From contig NW_013655115.1 of NCBI RefSeq assembly GCF_000499385.1, positions 1 through 50,657 of the forward strand: a stretch of DNA of 50,657 bases, in the 5' to 3' direction. Numbering within the stretch: position 1 is the first letter of the stretch; each line of letters starts with the position of its first letter. This document shows, in pieces, positions 34,401 to 48,752 of the stretch. The translations under genes and the position numbers were made by a program. The DNA is from Eimeria necatrix. Lineage: Eukaryota > Apicomplexa > Conoidasida > Eucoccidiorida > Eimeriidae. Below the pieces are notes generated by a model. That model saw only the letters and a program-made list of their open reading frames with translations. It was not told the origin of the DNA and made no database searches.

Positions 34401-36790
34401 TTATCGTACAAAATTTTACGTACTCTTGCCAGGGCCTTACTGTCTGAACAACGGCTCAACTGTTCAGACATTATCGGGAAAAAGATGGCATCTGTTGCAA
34501 CCAAAAGCCCAAAACCAGCCTCTGCAGGTATCATGCAACACAGCTGCTCTCCAATGCCGCCAATCCCTAACGAAAGCAGAATAAACGCAAGTGCAAGCAT
34601 GGGTTGCTTCTTGCTGGCTCGATGCATGTGAACTCTGTGCAGCAACATCATAGATTTCGCCAAATTCCAAGATTTCATCAGCTAACATGTTTACTAACAG
34701 CTTGATACATATGGACTCCAATTTTTCGGCGACTGCGCTCAAAAGAAACGTCTTGAAGAGATGTGACCACCCAGTTGCTGTGGGCCAAATATCTGGTTCG
34801 TGCTTACGGCGCAGATATCGTATTCAAGTGCCGCAAAAAGCAAGGCCACTGCAAGCGCTTCGCTCACAAAACACTAATCAGGGAGGCAGTGCGACCGAGA
34901 TGAGAAAAAGCACAGCCAGCCTCAATGCGAAGGCCTGTCGAAAGTGCGAAAGTACGCTTTACAGAAGCTTCTTACGCCAATAGTATAGTGTACTGTGAGA
35001 GAAACCGGTCAAATGAAACTGCAAAGCTACGCCAACTACAAGCGGTCGAAAAAATTCGGTTTTTTTAAGCTAGTGACACTATTTTATCATGAAGGTAATT
35101 ACACCGATGCCCATTTAAGATTCAACAATACAAATGTATTGAGGAACCAGAGATTGGAAAGGATGACAACAAATACATAAGGTATGAAACCTCGGAGGTG
35201 AACACCATTAGCAAAATGCGCGTCTTCCACTCTAAAAGAACTAGATGGAACCTCAGGACCGTACTTCGCTTGCCAAATAAATTTTCGAGAGATGCGACGG
35301 CTCCACGAATCACGCAATGAGGCGTGGTTCCTTTCCCAAGAAAAGCAGGAAAAATTCAAGGTAGTTCTTGTGCACTGTTGCCTACTGCTGTGCAGGCTGG
35401 TGCCTGACCTTCCAGGAAGAACCACATAGAAGTGAAATGCTAGACTAAGATATAGCTGTAAGCTTCCCGAAAAGAATTTTGAACGTACGACGTTACGGTG
35501 ATGGCTCTTCTTTGAAGCAGGGAGTCTTGCTCCATGTTAATAGAGTGCATCGCCGATAGAAACAGTAACTAGGAATGCATACGCCAAATGTGGTTGTGGC
35601 ATATGGAGTCTAAGAAGGTGCTTCGAATGAAGTGTGTGGTGCGTATATCACAAATAATGGTGGCTCTGTTCTAGCAACGGGGTATCACGTGCGGCAAAAT
35701 TCCTTGAAGCAATTACCAGTCTCTTGATACACTAGGCTGTGACCAGCATGGTGAGCTTATTCAACAGCTGCGGCTACTGCAGCTGCAGCTGGGTGAGCCT
35801 TCAGCAAAACAGCCTGGGTCTGTGTCCCAGGCGTAGGATGGTGGACGACTCCTGGATAGCCTCTGGCCGCGTAATTCTGAGGTGTCTCTGCAGCTAAAGA
35901 GAGTCAGGGTCTCTGTCGTGTTGTTTCAGACAGTGCAGATGCATGTGGCTCAACAGCGGAGACTCTACACCCATAGGGCTTGAACTTAACCACGACGCTC
36001 CGGGAACTCGGCAGCCACACTCTGAGCAGATACTGCGGCCTTCTTTCCTTACTTCTGAAAAATGTTACGTGTGGAGCCTACGGAAGTGCCTATAACATCC
36101 ACGTTTTATGCATTACGGTGTGCATGCGAAGAGCCCTTAGGAACTGCTCGCGTGTTTGTCGGCAGCAGCTGGAGTAAAGGGCCTCCAGCAGCTGCCGTAG
36201 CAGGAACTGGGGTCAGAGCCCTTCAACTAAGATACAAAAAATAAGAAAAAACATTACAAGAGTGACCGAACGGCTGTCCTTTTCCGGGAATTTTAGCAAC
36301 CCCAGCAGCAACAGCAGTAGCAGCAACGGCAAGAATCTGCTCTTGCTGCTGCGGTCCGCGAGCTGTTGCCGTTGCTTTAACAGGCGAAATGAACCACTCG
36401 CAGTTATTTTTTCCAGATGGACAGAACAAATAGCTTTTCTCTGTCCTTTTTTCGAAATCTGCGGCCGCAGCAGTGGCAGTAACACTGGTAGTGGCAGCAG
36501 CAAAAGCTGCGGAGCGTGGCAGCGACCACCGCTGCAAGGACAGCAGCACGTTAAGCCGCATTGGAAATCACAGACACATGATAAACCAGGCAACAGCACT
36601 AGTTGTCGGTCACGCAACAGGTGCGAAAACTGCAGCAGCAGCGCCGCCTCCACGAAAGCTTGGCAGCGTTTCTTTTGTGGGCTTCGCTGACTCCTTTAGT
36701 GAAGCGAAGAAAGGCAACAGCAGCAGGAGTAGCTGCACAATCAGCATCAGAAAAGGGGGCAACGGCAATAGCAGCAGAGCAAAATACGAC
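31443..36790. other. long unassigned region, repeat-poor
   Basis: This region contains no recognised family. Minus-strand open blocks at 35099-35425, 34464-34742, 33431-33712 and 32724-33149 are spaced like exons and look moderately protein-like (for example ALAYLHLYDTVCIINGAYMC near 33.6 kb). No motif or phase-matched chain was found. At about 35.75-35.95 kb a plus-strand Leu/Gln-rich stretch (ELIQQLRLLQLQLGEP) appears. CAG triplets resume from about 36.2 kb. Confidence 0.3.
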
Positions 36791-36792
36791 AA

Positions 36793-41071
<4,279 letters not shown>

Positions 41072-41079
41072 GTAAAAGT

Positions 41080-43230
41080 GCTGCTGCTGCTGCTCGCTGT
41101 GCTGCCGCTGCTGCTGCGTCGGAGATTATTACATCTCCAGCGGTCTGCACGGCACGAAGGATCGCTGGAATCATGGCGCGAAATGCTTCCACTGGTGGCA
41201 CACTGTAGCCTGTATTGCTACGATTGCGGGTGCCACGTGCGTCGGTTTAACAGCAGCCTCCCGTGATTCATTTTGTCGCTGCTGCTGCTGCTGCTGCTCC
41301 TGCGGCTGCAGATACTTGCAGGGTCACCATGTTTTGTTATTGCATCCTGACTTGATTAGAGCCCGCCTGCAGTGAGACCTGTCACAACATCCAGTTGCAA
41401 CAATACCAACTGCTTTGACGGCAGCACCTAAGCTGGGAGTCTGATTTCTGTGGGAGCCAGCTCTTGCTATTGCCGTTCTCTGTTATGCCTCAATTTCTGT
41501 TGTAGATGGATGCCAAGGCCCTGAACAAGCCATGTGGAGCATCTGCCTTTGCGTGGACCCTTACGTACATATGGGCTCCTGCTGCTTTTGCTGCACTTAG
41601 TATTTTCTTTTCTTCTGATTTTGCTGCTGCTGCTGCTGCAGGGAGGCAGGCTCTGGGGGCGTTCCTGTACACCCGGAAAAGCTCCATTTTTCGCCTTATA
41701 ATCAAGGCCCTCCCCAGCCGAACGAGGCAATGCCTCCACCCACAGCGGAAGAACAATAGTGATACCAGTATACTGGTGCTGTTCATGCTGCTTCTGCTTT
41801 TTTGTTGGGTCTACAGCAGCAGAACAGGTTAGTACTGCTCTTGACCTCCCGACAGCACGAGCGTCCAACGTTATTGGCAATGCAGTACAGCAGCTTCTGG
41901 ACGCTCAAACAAAATTATTCCTTAGTATTCCGGTATTTTTCACGGTTAATTTTACCAGACTTCAAAAAGCAGCAGCAGCTGTGAAGATCGAAAAAGCATG
42001 GTTTTTCTTTGATGCACATGGGAACATTTAAGCACGTACGGGAAGCTCATTGAATAATTTTGACTAGCCCTGAATAGTGCTGCGTTCGCAGCCAGGTGCC
42101 TCTCAGATATGAACCTAGGTGTAACTGCTGCGCTGCAAGCCTTCCAAATTGCGAATGTATCCGCATGCTCGAGCTTAATTTGTCTGCTGAAGTTTGAGTC
42201 AGATGCCACATGTTCTACGTGCCGTCAGTCGGCACTGTAGGGGCTGCAGGCTGCTACTGTGCCGTTCCTTAGTTACTGCTTGCTCGAGTTACTGAGATGA
42301 AAACTGTTTTTATGAATCAGGAGGGTAGCACGTGCGACTGCTTGCGGAGCGACCACTCTGCACCAATGCGCAAGTCGCTAGCTACTGTTAGCTGGTGTCA
42401 ATGAAATACCGCGGACTGCCCGTTGCGTAGCACAGAGAGAATCTTGTAGGCGGCTACTTCGGGATCGACGAAACATCTTGCATTCTACATTCAAGCCAGG
42501 AGGCTTAAGAGCCTTCCAGTGTCCTAATCCCGCTCTATAACCAATTGAGCTATCGTTGGCAAGCCATCCCCCTGACATCTTCACTATTCGTTCTATTCCT
42601 GCCTGCGAGCTGTCGAAAAAATATCTTTTAGCCGAAGCACTGTGTGCTAGCAGCTGGCTGTGGATGTAGGAAGAAAGACATGCGGCTCACGGGCGTCGAC
42701 GCTTCGCATGCGTATAGACAATCGAAAATGTTCCATGGCAACAGCAGGTTGAAGTCGTGGGCACCTTTCTATGCTTGGCTAGCACGGTATATATGACAGC
42801 CGAGGCACTCCGCAACGGCTGTGGTTTTTCGTAACGTCGGTATGCGACAAGCGCTTCACTTGAGTACTGGCTGGACCATCGCAGCGTCGAAGTTAAAATG
42901 GAGGACTGGAACAAGACCGAGGCATAAATAGCAAAGTGCTTTTTGCATCCCGTTAGGTAGTAAGCGCGAACCGCTCTCAAGCCACAGAATTTCCTCTTCA
43001 CTGAAGAAAGCGGCTACACTGCCGCTGAGACAATTAAGAGAAACGTGCTGAGGGTGACCAGTGCACGTGAAATCAGTCAGACAGATACGCTTGCATCGGC
43101 TACTGTAGATCCGCAATAGACACAGAAGATGTTTTTTCAGAGACTGAAGTCCAAGCTTCCGCTGCATCGACTCAAACTGATGCAGCCGGGCTGGGGAGAT
43201 AGGTAGCCCAACTATGGTGCTTTATGGTGT
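41080..43230. other. probable 3' end of MYST gene, then unassigned
   Basis: The MYST C-terminal exon or exons should lie here. A plus frame from 41506 reads AFAWTLTYIWAP, loosely like the tryptophan-proline end of MYST proteins, but phase was not established. A 103-codon minus ORF with an ATG lies at 42856-43167 and has no recognised motif. At 42541-42552 the minus strand matches a tRNA A-box, but no complete tRNA could be folded. Confidence 0.3.
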
Positions 43231-43233
43231 GAT

Positions 43234-44545
43234 TGAGTGTGGCCAGACAGCTACCAGTAGTCCTGCGGTTAATACTGAAAAAGAAGGGACAAAATATGCG
43301 GAGCTTCCTCAACGTCTTCAAGACCATGTTTACTAAAGTAGGCGCGGAACAATGCTGTTGGGGAGACGCGCTAGGTGAAGCATTACTATGCTTGTGTTAT
43401 CCAAAGGAATCGGGCACAGACTTAACAAACAGGCAAAAGCTTGATATGCTCCAACATTTTTGTAGGCTAGGTCGAGCTGCACATATTCGTCAAAGCACCG
43501 CCAGCTGTTGGTGAGGAAACCATGAAGCGTACTTCGCAAAGTTGCACGGTGGTGTGACTTTGCGAAGACAGTAGCACAAGTGGTAAGCTTGTGTGCAGGA
43601 AGCCTACTGGAGTACTTCGCGGCGAATCTACCGCTTGTGCTATGTAAAGCTTTAGCTAGCAACACCAGGGTCCTCAGAGACTCGAGGGAAGCGGCAGCCG
43701 AAATTGGAGCCCTCTAAGGTCCATGAACGGCCCAAGCAGAGGTGCGGCAGAGGTGACACAGTGGTTTCACTCTCGGCCTGGGTACAAACGTAAGTAGAGG
43801 CCAGAGATTTTATACAAACCCTCAGGACAGTGAGTAGCAGCACTCAAGGCGTGATTAGGTGGAACCTGTATGTTTTGAGTGCCAGGAGAAAGCACATGTT
43901 GCCAAAGACTGTCCCACACGTAATGGTAGCACCGGCCGGCCGGAAGACACTTGCCTGCGGTGTAGAAATGCAGATCATCTCGCTGGGAACTGGGCTACGC
44001 CGTCAAAACCGCTGTTTGGAATTAATGAAGGAGCGACGCTTACACCCAGACCTCCCGAGGGCGCAGACAGATTCGTTGTCTCTATCCACGTTATGCTCCT
44101 GCGACTAATGCACGACATCTTTTGCCAATAGACGTTCTACTCCTGTGCAAGCTTGCAAAGCAAGAGCTTAGCTACCTCGGATATACCATCATCTCTTAAG
44201 GTATCAAACCCGCAGCAGACAAAGTACAAGAAATTCATTCTTGGCCAGACGCGCTGATTAACGCTGACTCGATGGTACTGACAATTATTGTCGTATATTT
44301 GTGAGTTCCGAATACGCCGACATCGCCTGACCCTTTGTTAGACTTACCCTCAAAGGCACACGCTTTCTGTGGAAAGAGCGACACAGTCAAGCAGTGCAGC
44401 TCCTTAAGCAATGCCTGATTGATTACGGTCCTCTACAGGTCTTCATGACCATGAAGCCCTTCAAAATATACCGAAGCTTCTGGTTTTGCGACACGAGCAG
44501 TACTTGAACAGGAACAACAACCAGTTGGCTTCATTGACCAGTTCC
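43234..44545 (+). pseudogene. decayed Ty3/gypsy gag-pol fragment (element A)
   Basis: Three blocks in different frames keep the order of a gypsy element. 43.25-43.51 kb encodes a Gag-like helical stretch (NMRSFLNVFKTMFTKVG). 43.87-44.01 kb encodes two CCHC knuckles, CFECQEKAHVAKDCP and a second one whose last Cys is Trp (CLRCRNADHLAGNWA). 44.13-44.54 kb encodes the end of reverse transcriptase (ELSYLGYTII, an in-frame stop, then GIKPAADKVQEIHSWPDA), a shifted block FLWKERHSQAVQLLKQCL, and the start of RNase H (AVLEQEQQPVGFI). Stops and frame changes make it inactive. Homology ends at about 44.55 kb, where sequence of an oppositely oriented element begins. The missing RT catalytic part suggests an internal deletion. 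Confidence 0.8.
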
Positions 44546-44743
44546 TGGCATCAGCTCAGCAGAGGTATCTAGTGTACGTATGGCCAGGAATTCCTCGCTT
44601 CGGTCACCGTCTTTGACAAGTGACAGTTTTCTACGCTCCGCAAAGATTACAGCGTGCATCCTTTGCCGAGCTAAGATATCTAGATGTGAATCATTAAGGC
44701 AAAATGTTTGTGCTAACAGGTCCGGAAAGAAGCAAGGCTTCAA

Positions 44744-44760
44744 TCCCGGAACAGCCCCCA
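44744..44760 (-). other. tRNA primer-binding site, proline type (element B)
   Basis: The minus strand reads TGGGGGCTGTTCCGGGA directly after the LTR end and a TT spacer. Its complement ends in CCA and has the C discriminator plus CCCGG T-stem expected for a eukaryotic proline tRNA 3' end. The same 17-mer follows the LTR of element C. Confidence 0.8.
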
Positions 44761-44762
44761 AA

Positions 44763-45184
44763 CGTAGTGCACAGCGCCTTCTGCTGCGACTACGTTGGGC
44801 CCCTGGCCTACGAATAGGGCACCCTTCAAAAACTCTCTACTTTCGACGCATCTCTCATGAAACAAGCACCAAAGTATCAATAAAATCCGTCATCTGTTTG
44901 AGTTTTCAATCCAATTTACCTAAAAGCCCCCTCACTCAGGGTTCTTGCTTTTTTGGCCCTGTGGGACGGTGGCCCTCACCGGCGCCAGCGTCATTCCCAG
45001 CCCCAATCTTCGGGTATTTACATACACGTCTAGTATACACATGCGATTTTGCTGACAAATTGACTTACTTCGTTACTAATAAGACGGTCCTGCCCTTGTT
45101 CAGCGTTTTCATCTCTTATAGGTCATCAGCTAACTCTCCTCTTAAGACCACCAGCAAGCACTATTGTAGTGCCTGCGCCTTACA
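44763..45184 (-). repeat. LTR of element B (422 bp)
   Basis: On the minus strand it starts TGTAAGGC and ends GCACTACG, the latter a slight change from the GCACTACA end of its relatives. It shares ordered blocks with the other two LTRs: GCAGGCACTACAAT near the start, CCGGCGCCAG (reverse sense) in the middle, and AGCGCC/GTAGTGC at the end. Boundaries come from comparison with the LTRs at 45197 and 48128. Confidence 0.8.
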
Positions 45185-45218
45185 TGGTTGGGGCGGTGTA
45201 GTCTGCAGGCACTACAAT
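45163..45218. repeat. inverted repeat at head-to-head LTR junction
   Basis: ATTGTAGTGCCTGC (45163-45176) and GCAGGCACTACAAT (45205-45218) are perfect 14-base inverted arms separated by 28 bases. They are the start regions of two LTRs in opposite orientation, so the hairpin potential is a by-product of two abutting insertions. Confidence 0.9.
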
Positions 45219-45546
45219 GGGGTTTGCCTGTGACCTATAGAGGATAGCTAACTGAGGATCTATAAAAGGTTAAGAGCTTGAGATGCGGATTGAGCGCTGT
45301 AACCTCTTACTAGTGAAATAGAAATGCCGGCACCGGTGCACGTTACATCCTCATTGGACCAGCAAAGCCCGAACGATAAGAAGTGACTTTTATGAAATAT
45401 GATTTTGAGAACTTGAAACAAAATTGTCTTTCTAATAATTTAGCTGACGTTACGAGACGGATGCGTCTGTAGAAGAGAAGATTTCATAGAGCGCCAGAGT
45501 TGAGGGTGCAGAGCCGTAGACGCTGCAGAGAACGCAGTGCACTACA
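45197..45546 (+). repeat. 5' LTR of element C (350 bp)
   Basis: It begins TGTAGTCTGCAGGCACTACAA and ends GTGCACTACA, with TG...CA termini and short inverted ends (TGTAGT/ACTACA). A TT spacer and primer site follow immediately, then a leader and gag. The start is 12 bp from the start of the opposed LTR of element B. Confidence 0.82.
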
Positions 45547-45548
45547 TT

Positions 45549-45565
45549 TGGGGGCTGTTCCGGGA
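45549..45565 (+). other. tRNA primer-binding site, proline type (element C)
   Basis: TGGGGGCTGTTCCGGGA lies 2 nt after the LTR. It is complementary to a tRNA 3' end of the form CCCGGAACAGCC-C-CCA. A C discriminator with such a T-stem is typical of eukaryotic tRNA-Pro, and the site closely resembles the proline-type primer site of mammalian gammaretroviruses. Confidence 0.82.
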
Positions 45566-45648
45566 ACTAAAAACTATTTTTTCCGGACTTGAGGGTAGAA
45601 ATACGTTGCTTTAATATTTCGCACCTAGACATCTTAGCTGAGTAAGGG

Positions 45649-46740
45649 ATGCAACTACGCAACGGACGCGTCGTCGGACCTATGCAGCAGGAGACTTCTA
45701 CAATGTCAGTAAACAAATTGCCCAGTGGAACACCAACTCATCCTCAGCATGCTGCTCCGAAACTCACGGTGGAAGAGCGGCCGCACGGGCATAAGGAGAC
45801 ACCCCAGCAGGTGGCACCTATAGCAAATGTTAACAGCATGCCAGGGGACGGTCCGTAGGTCACGTGGGACCAATTCCACTCTGCGATGGCTGTGATAAAG
45901 AATGTTATAGGGGGGTCTGGAGTATCAAGCGTAACGTCGCCTATACTACCTGAAGACGGCAGTACTATGCAGACCTTTTTAATGCGTATCCAACGACGGT
46001 ACACTTAGATGGGATTGGAGACCAGTGAGTGGGGGAACGCACTTATCGACCATCTTGTGGGGTCCGGCTCTAATCTATTGGATGTATCTACAGCGAACTA
46101 TCGACCTAAGAGAATGGGCGACTGTACAGCGCCGGCTTCTGGAACGGTTCGACAAGGCAATGTCGCAGAGTCAACTGGTGACGGAGTTGGGCAAAGTACG
46201 GTGGAATGGAAACCCTAAAGAGTATACGGAACACTTTGCGGTTGTAGCGGAGCGTGGTGTGGCGATCGCCCCCGACGCACCCGCCGACTTCTCTTGCGCT
46301 GGGCTACCAACTGATCTCCATCTTCTCATTACAAATAATGAGCTGGTGAAGTATTGCTTTTGGGAACAAGCGGCTACAGCAGCAGCGCGACTCTGTGGAC
46401 CTAAGCAGACCGTGCTAGAGCTACGAGAAAGGGCTAGTCGAGCGATAAGAGCTGCTACTGAGGCAAACGAAACCGATCGGAAGCAGGAAAACGAAACTAG
46501 GGCTGGAGACAACCCCGGGAACTGCTGAGTGTCAGGCTGGTGAACACCCGGCACGCGTTTGTCCTAGCAAAGGGAAACGAACCAAGCGGCCAGGCGAGAC
46601 CTGCACGAAGTGTGGAGGTGTGGGACACTATGCTCGTGACTGTCCTACACACGACCGAGGCCGTGCCGAGCCGGAAAACAAGAGCAACAAGCAGCCTATC
46701 CGTCCCAGCATTGAGAAGACCGAACGGATAAACCACGAGG
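45649..46740 (+). pseudogene. gag: gag of element C, broken
   Basis: The frame starts with an ATG at 45649 and meets TAG at about 45856 and again near 46003. Homology moves to another frame around 46.05-46.07 kb. There a retrotransposon Gag core is clear: LREWATVQRRLLERFDKA, then NPKEYTEHFAVVAERG. This frame ends at 46528. A further shift exposes a CCHC knuckle, CTKCGGVGHYARDCP (about 46.61-46.66 kb), with a preceding Cys/His stretch. So the nucleic-acid-binding capsid protein is present in pieces, with two stops and at least two frame changes. Confidence 0.82.
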
Positions 46741-46792
46741 CCTAGGCGTTGTTGGAGACGAGCGCTCTAGGCCGCGTAGCCATAGCAAAGGG

Positions 46793-48127
46793 ATGATATG
46801 TGCGGTAGCGACGGGACCTAATGCCATTCCAGTCTCCCTAGAGCGGGGGCAATGCCTCCGCAACACGATAGAAGAAAACAAAATGAGCGATGAGGACGTG
46901 CAGGGGACTCAGCCGCCATCGGAAACGCAGTTGGAGTCTGGGCTGGTGCCGATGCGGAGTGAAGAGGCTCCGTGGCAGAAGACGGATAGCAGCGGGAAAT
47001 CTGCAGAAGCGACAGAAGAAGACTGCAGGCCAGAAGCAATAGAGATTATTCCGCACTGGTGGCGCGAAATTAGTGCGAAGGAATCTTGCAACCAAGGAGG
47101 AGCCTTGTGTTACGTGGGTGCAAAAGCGGTACTTCGCGTTGAGCTTGCAGGAAGTTCATGCGAGGCACTTTTAGACACAGGCGCTTCGAGAAGTTTCATT
47201 AAGTCTAAAACAGTCGAACGATTGCAGCTGAGGGTGCGGAGACTTCCAAAAGAGCATAGGTTCACTGTTGCTACAGGTGAACAATTACGCATTGACCGAG
47301 TTGTGACGGGGTTGACGATGTGGTCTGGATACGTACGCTTTTCCGGGGACTTCTTTGTGGTACCCGTTCCCTATGATTTAGTCGTGGGTTTGGGTTGGCT
47401 GACTGAACATAAGGTGGCCTGGTTTTTTCAGTCCGACAAGCTCCAGACCTATGTGAATGGCCAGTGGTGCGAGTTACCGGTCGTTAGGACGGGTGAAGAG
47501 ACATTACAGGATGGCAGCCACATAGTAGCACCTCCAAGAAGTCTTGCAGAGCAAGCGTACGACATTTTGGCTAAGCAAGTGTCGGGCATGTCAGCGGAGG
47601 ACGCTGCCATATTCCTACAGCCGCCACCTAAAAGGTATAAATCCCATGCGAAGACTAAGGCGAAGGCACGGATAACGTCGCTTATTCGCCAGGCGGCGGC
47701 CGACGCAAAGAAACTCAGAGCACGATTGCACGGTTTACATTTTATCCTGGCTTTGCCCGACGCTGGATCGTCAGTGGCACTGAGGTTCACGGACAAGTGG
47801 CAAGGCGCACTTTGTTGCGTGTTGATCGGGAATCGACCCAAAGCCTCCTGTTGTAGCCATCCTCTGGCTTCAACTGCCTTGAAAACAGCGGAGGATGAAG
47901 GAGAGTCTCCATGGCCTACGGCGAAACTCGATTACACACTCTTCGATGAGTGGATAAACTCGACAGAGGCACAAGCTATTCCATTCGAGATTACCAAGGT
48001 GTTGAAAGAGTACCGGGCGGTCTTCCCCGATAACTTACCTGAAGGATTACCACCGAAGCGCCCTCATGGTCACCATATCCTACTTGTACCTGGAAAGCTT
48101 CCAGCGAAATCTGCGATTTACCGAATG
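46793..48127 (+). CDS. pol: pol start of element C: retropepsin and N-terminal reverse transcriptase, truncated
   Basis: An ATG-initiated frame of about 445 codons is open up to the inserted LTR. An acidic leader precedes an aspartic protease with LLDTGASRSFI (Asp near residue 128) and the distal strand LVVGLGWL. A linker follows, and then the RT entry segment (VLKEYRAVFPDNLPEGLPPK, then HHILLVPG and AIYRM). At 48128 the frame runs into LTR sequence and stops at 48154, so the polymerase palm with YxDD is missing here. Open over more than 1.3 kb although gag is broken, it looks recently inactivated. Confidence 0.88.
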
Positions 48128-48541
48128 TGTAGTGCGCAGCGCCTACTGCTGTGACTACGATGCTACCTGCCCCTCGAGCAGGCCTACAAACTACACCTAG
48201 CGTAGGCCCATTTCCTGGAAATTGTAGCTCAATTTCATCGAAATTCAATAATTCTTAAAGTGTTTCAAAATCAGTCTGTTCGATTCGCCCCACTCTGGGA
48301 GCTCGCTTCCTAGGCGCTATGGGGAGGAGGCCTGCACTGGTGCCGGCGCTATCGCCAGCCCCAGTCTCCACACAATTTCCACACATTTCAAGTATGCATT
48401 TTAACTCATAGACAGTTTTTCTTACTTTTATCTTATTAGGAGGGTCCTGTCCTCCTCCAGTGTTGCGACCCCTTGTAGGTCGCTAGCTAGCTATCGTCTC
48501 AAGGACACTAGACAGCCCCATTGTAGTGCCTGTGCACTGCA
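48128..48541 (-). repeat. 3' LTR of minus-strand element D (414 bp)
   Basis: On the minus strand it starts TGCAGTGCACAGGCACTACA and ends GCACTACA, with near-perfect 8-base inverted termini. It shares several ordered blocks with the LTRs of elements B and C. A polypurine tract lies directly before its start, and the integrase gene of the same orientation lies 211 bp upstream, so it is the 3' LTR. Confidence 0.85.
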
Positions 48542-48553
48542 ACTTCTTCCCTT
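48542..48553 (-). other. polypurine tract of element D
   Basis: The minus strand reads AAGGGAAGAAGT immediately before the LTR start TGCAGTGC. This is where plus-strand DNA synthesis is primed in LTR retroelements. The position and purine content fit. Confidence 0.75.
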
Positions 48554-48752
48554 GCCGGACTGAAGAGACTCACTCCAAAACACATTATTTTTGCCTTTTC
48601 AATCTCTGTGCTCTTCTAAAGCTGACGTCGTGAGCTCACGCGGTGCGCAGCGCTCCCTCCCTCCTCCTTATTGAAGGGTGCCCTTGCTGTAGGCGGTGGA
48701 ATGTGACGGACCCATACGTCTACGCCTCGGAAGGACCAATGTTGTTTCGAGC

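Larger units (their letters stand above)
44540..45184 (-). mobile_element. 5' end of minus-strand LTR retrotransposon (element B): LTR, primer site, leader
   Basis: Read on the minus strand, an LTR (45184-44763) is followed by a 2-nt spacer, a tRNA-primer site (44760-44744) and leader sequence. The leader resembles that of plus-strand element C (shared TTTCCGGAC and a segment around CATCTAGATATCTTAGCT). The element stops at about 44.54 kb against decayed element A. It may be a truncated insertion or one side of a rearrangement. Confidence 0.75.
45197..48127 (+). mobile_element. plus-strand Ty3/gypsy retrotransposon (element C), interrupted
   Basis: The order is 5' LTR, primer site, leader, gag (broken), protease, start of reverse transcriptase. 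It is then cut at 48127/48128 by the 3' LTR of a minus-strand element of the same LTR family. The rest of RT, RNase H, integrase and 3' LTR would lie on the far side of that insertion, outside the window. GAATG (48123-48127) is the candidate 5-bp target site. Confidence 0.82.

Noticed and set aside
42490..42560. tRNA-like segment on the minus strand (A-box TAGCTCAATTGG with a D-arm-like stem).
   Set aside because: No matching B-box, T-arm or acceptor stem could be paired, and the anticodon arm is ambiguous. At most a tRNA remnant or chance.
44763..45546. Pair of inverted sequences considered as MITE or DNA transposon terminal repeats.
   Set aside because: Each unit is followed by the same tRNA-complementary primer site and leader, and a third copy is preceded by a polypurine tract, so they are LTRs.
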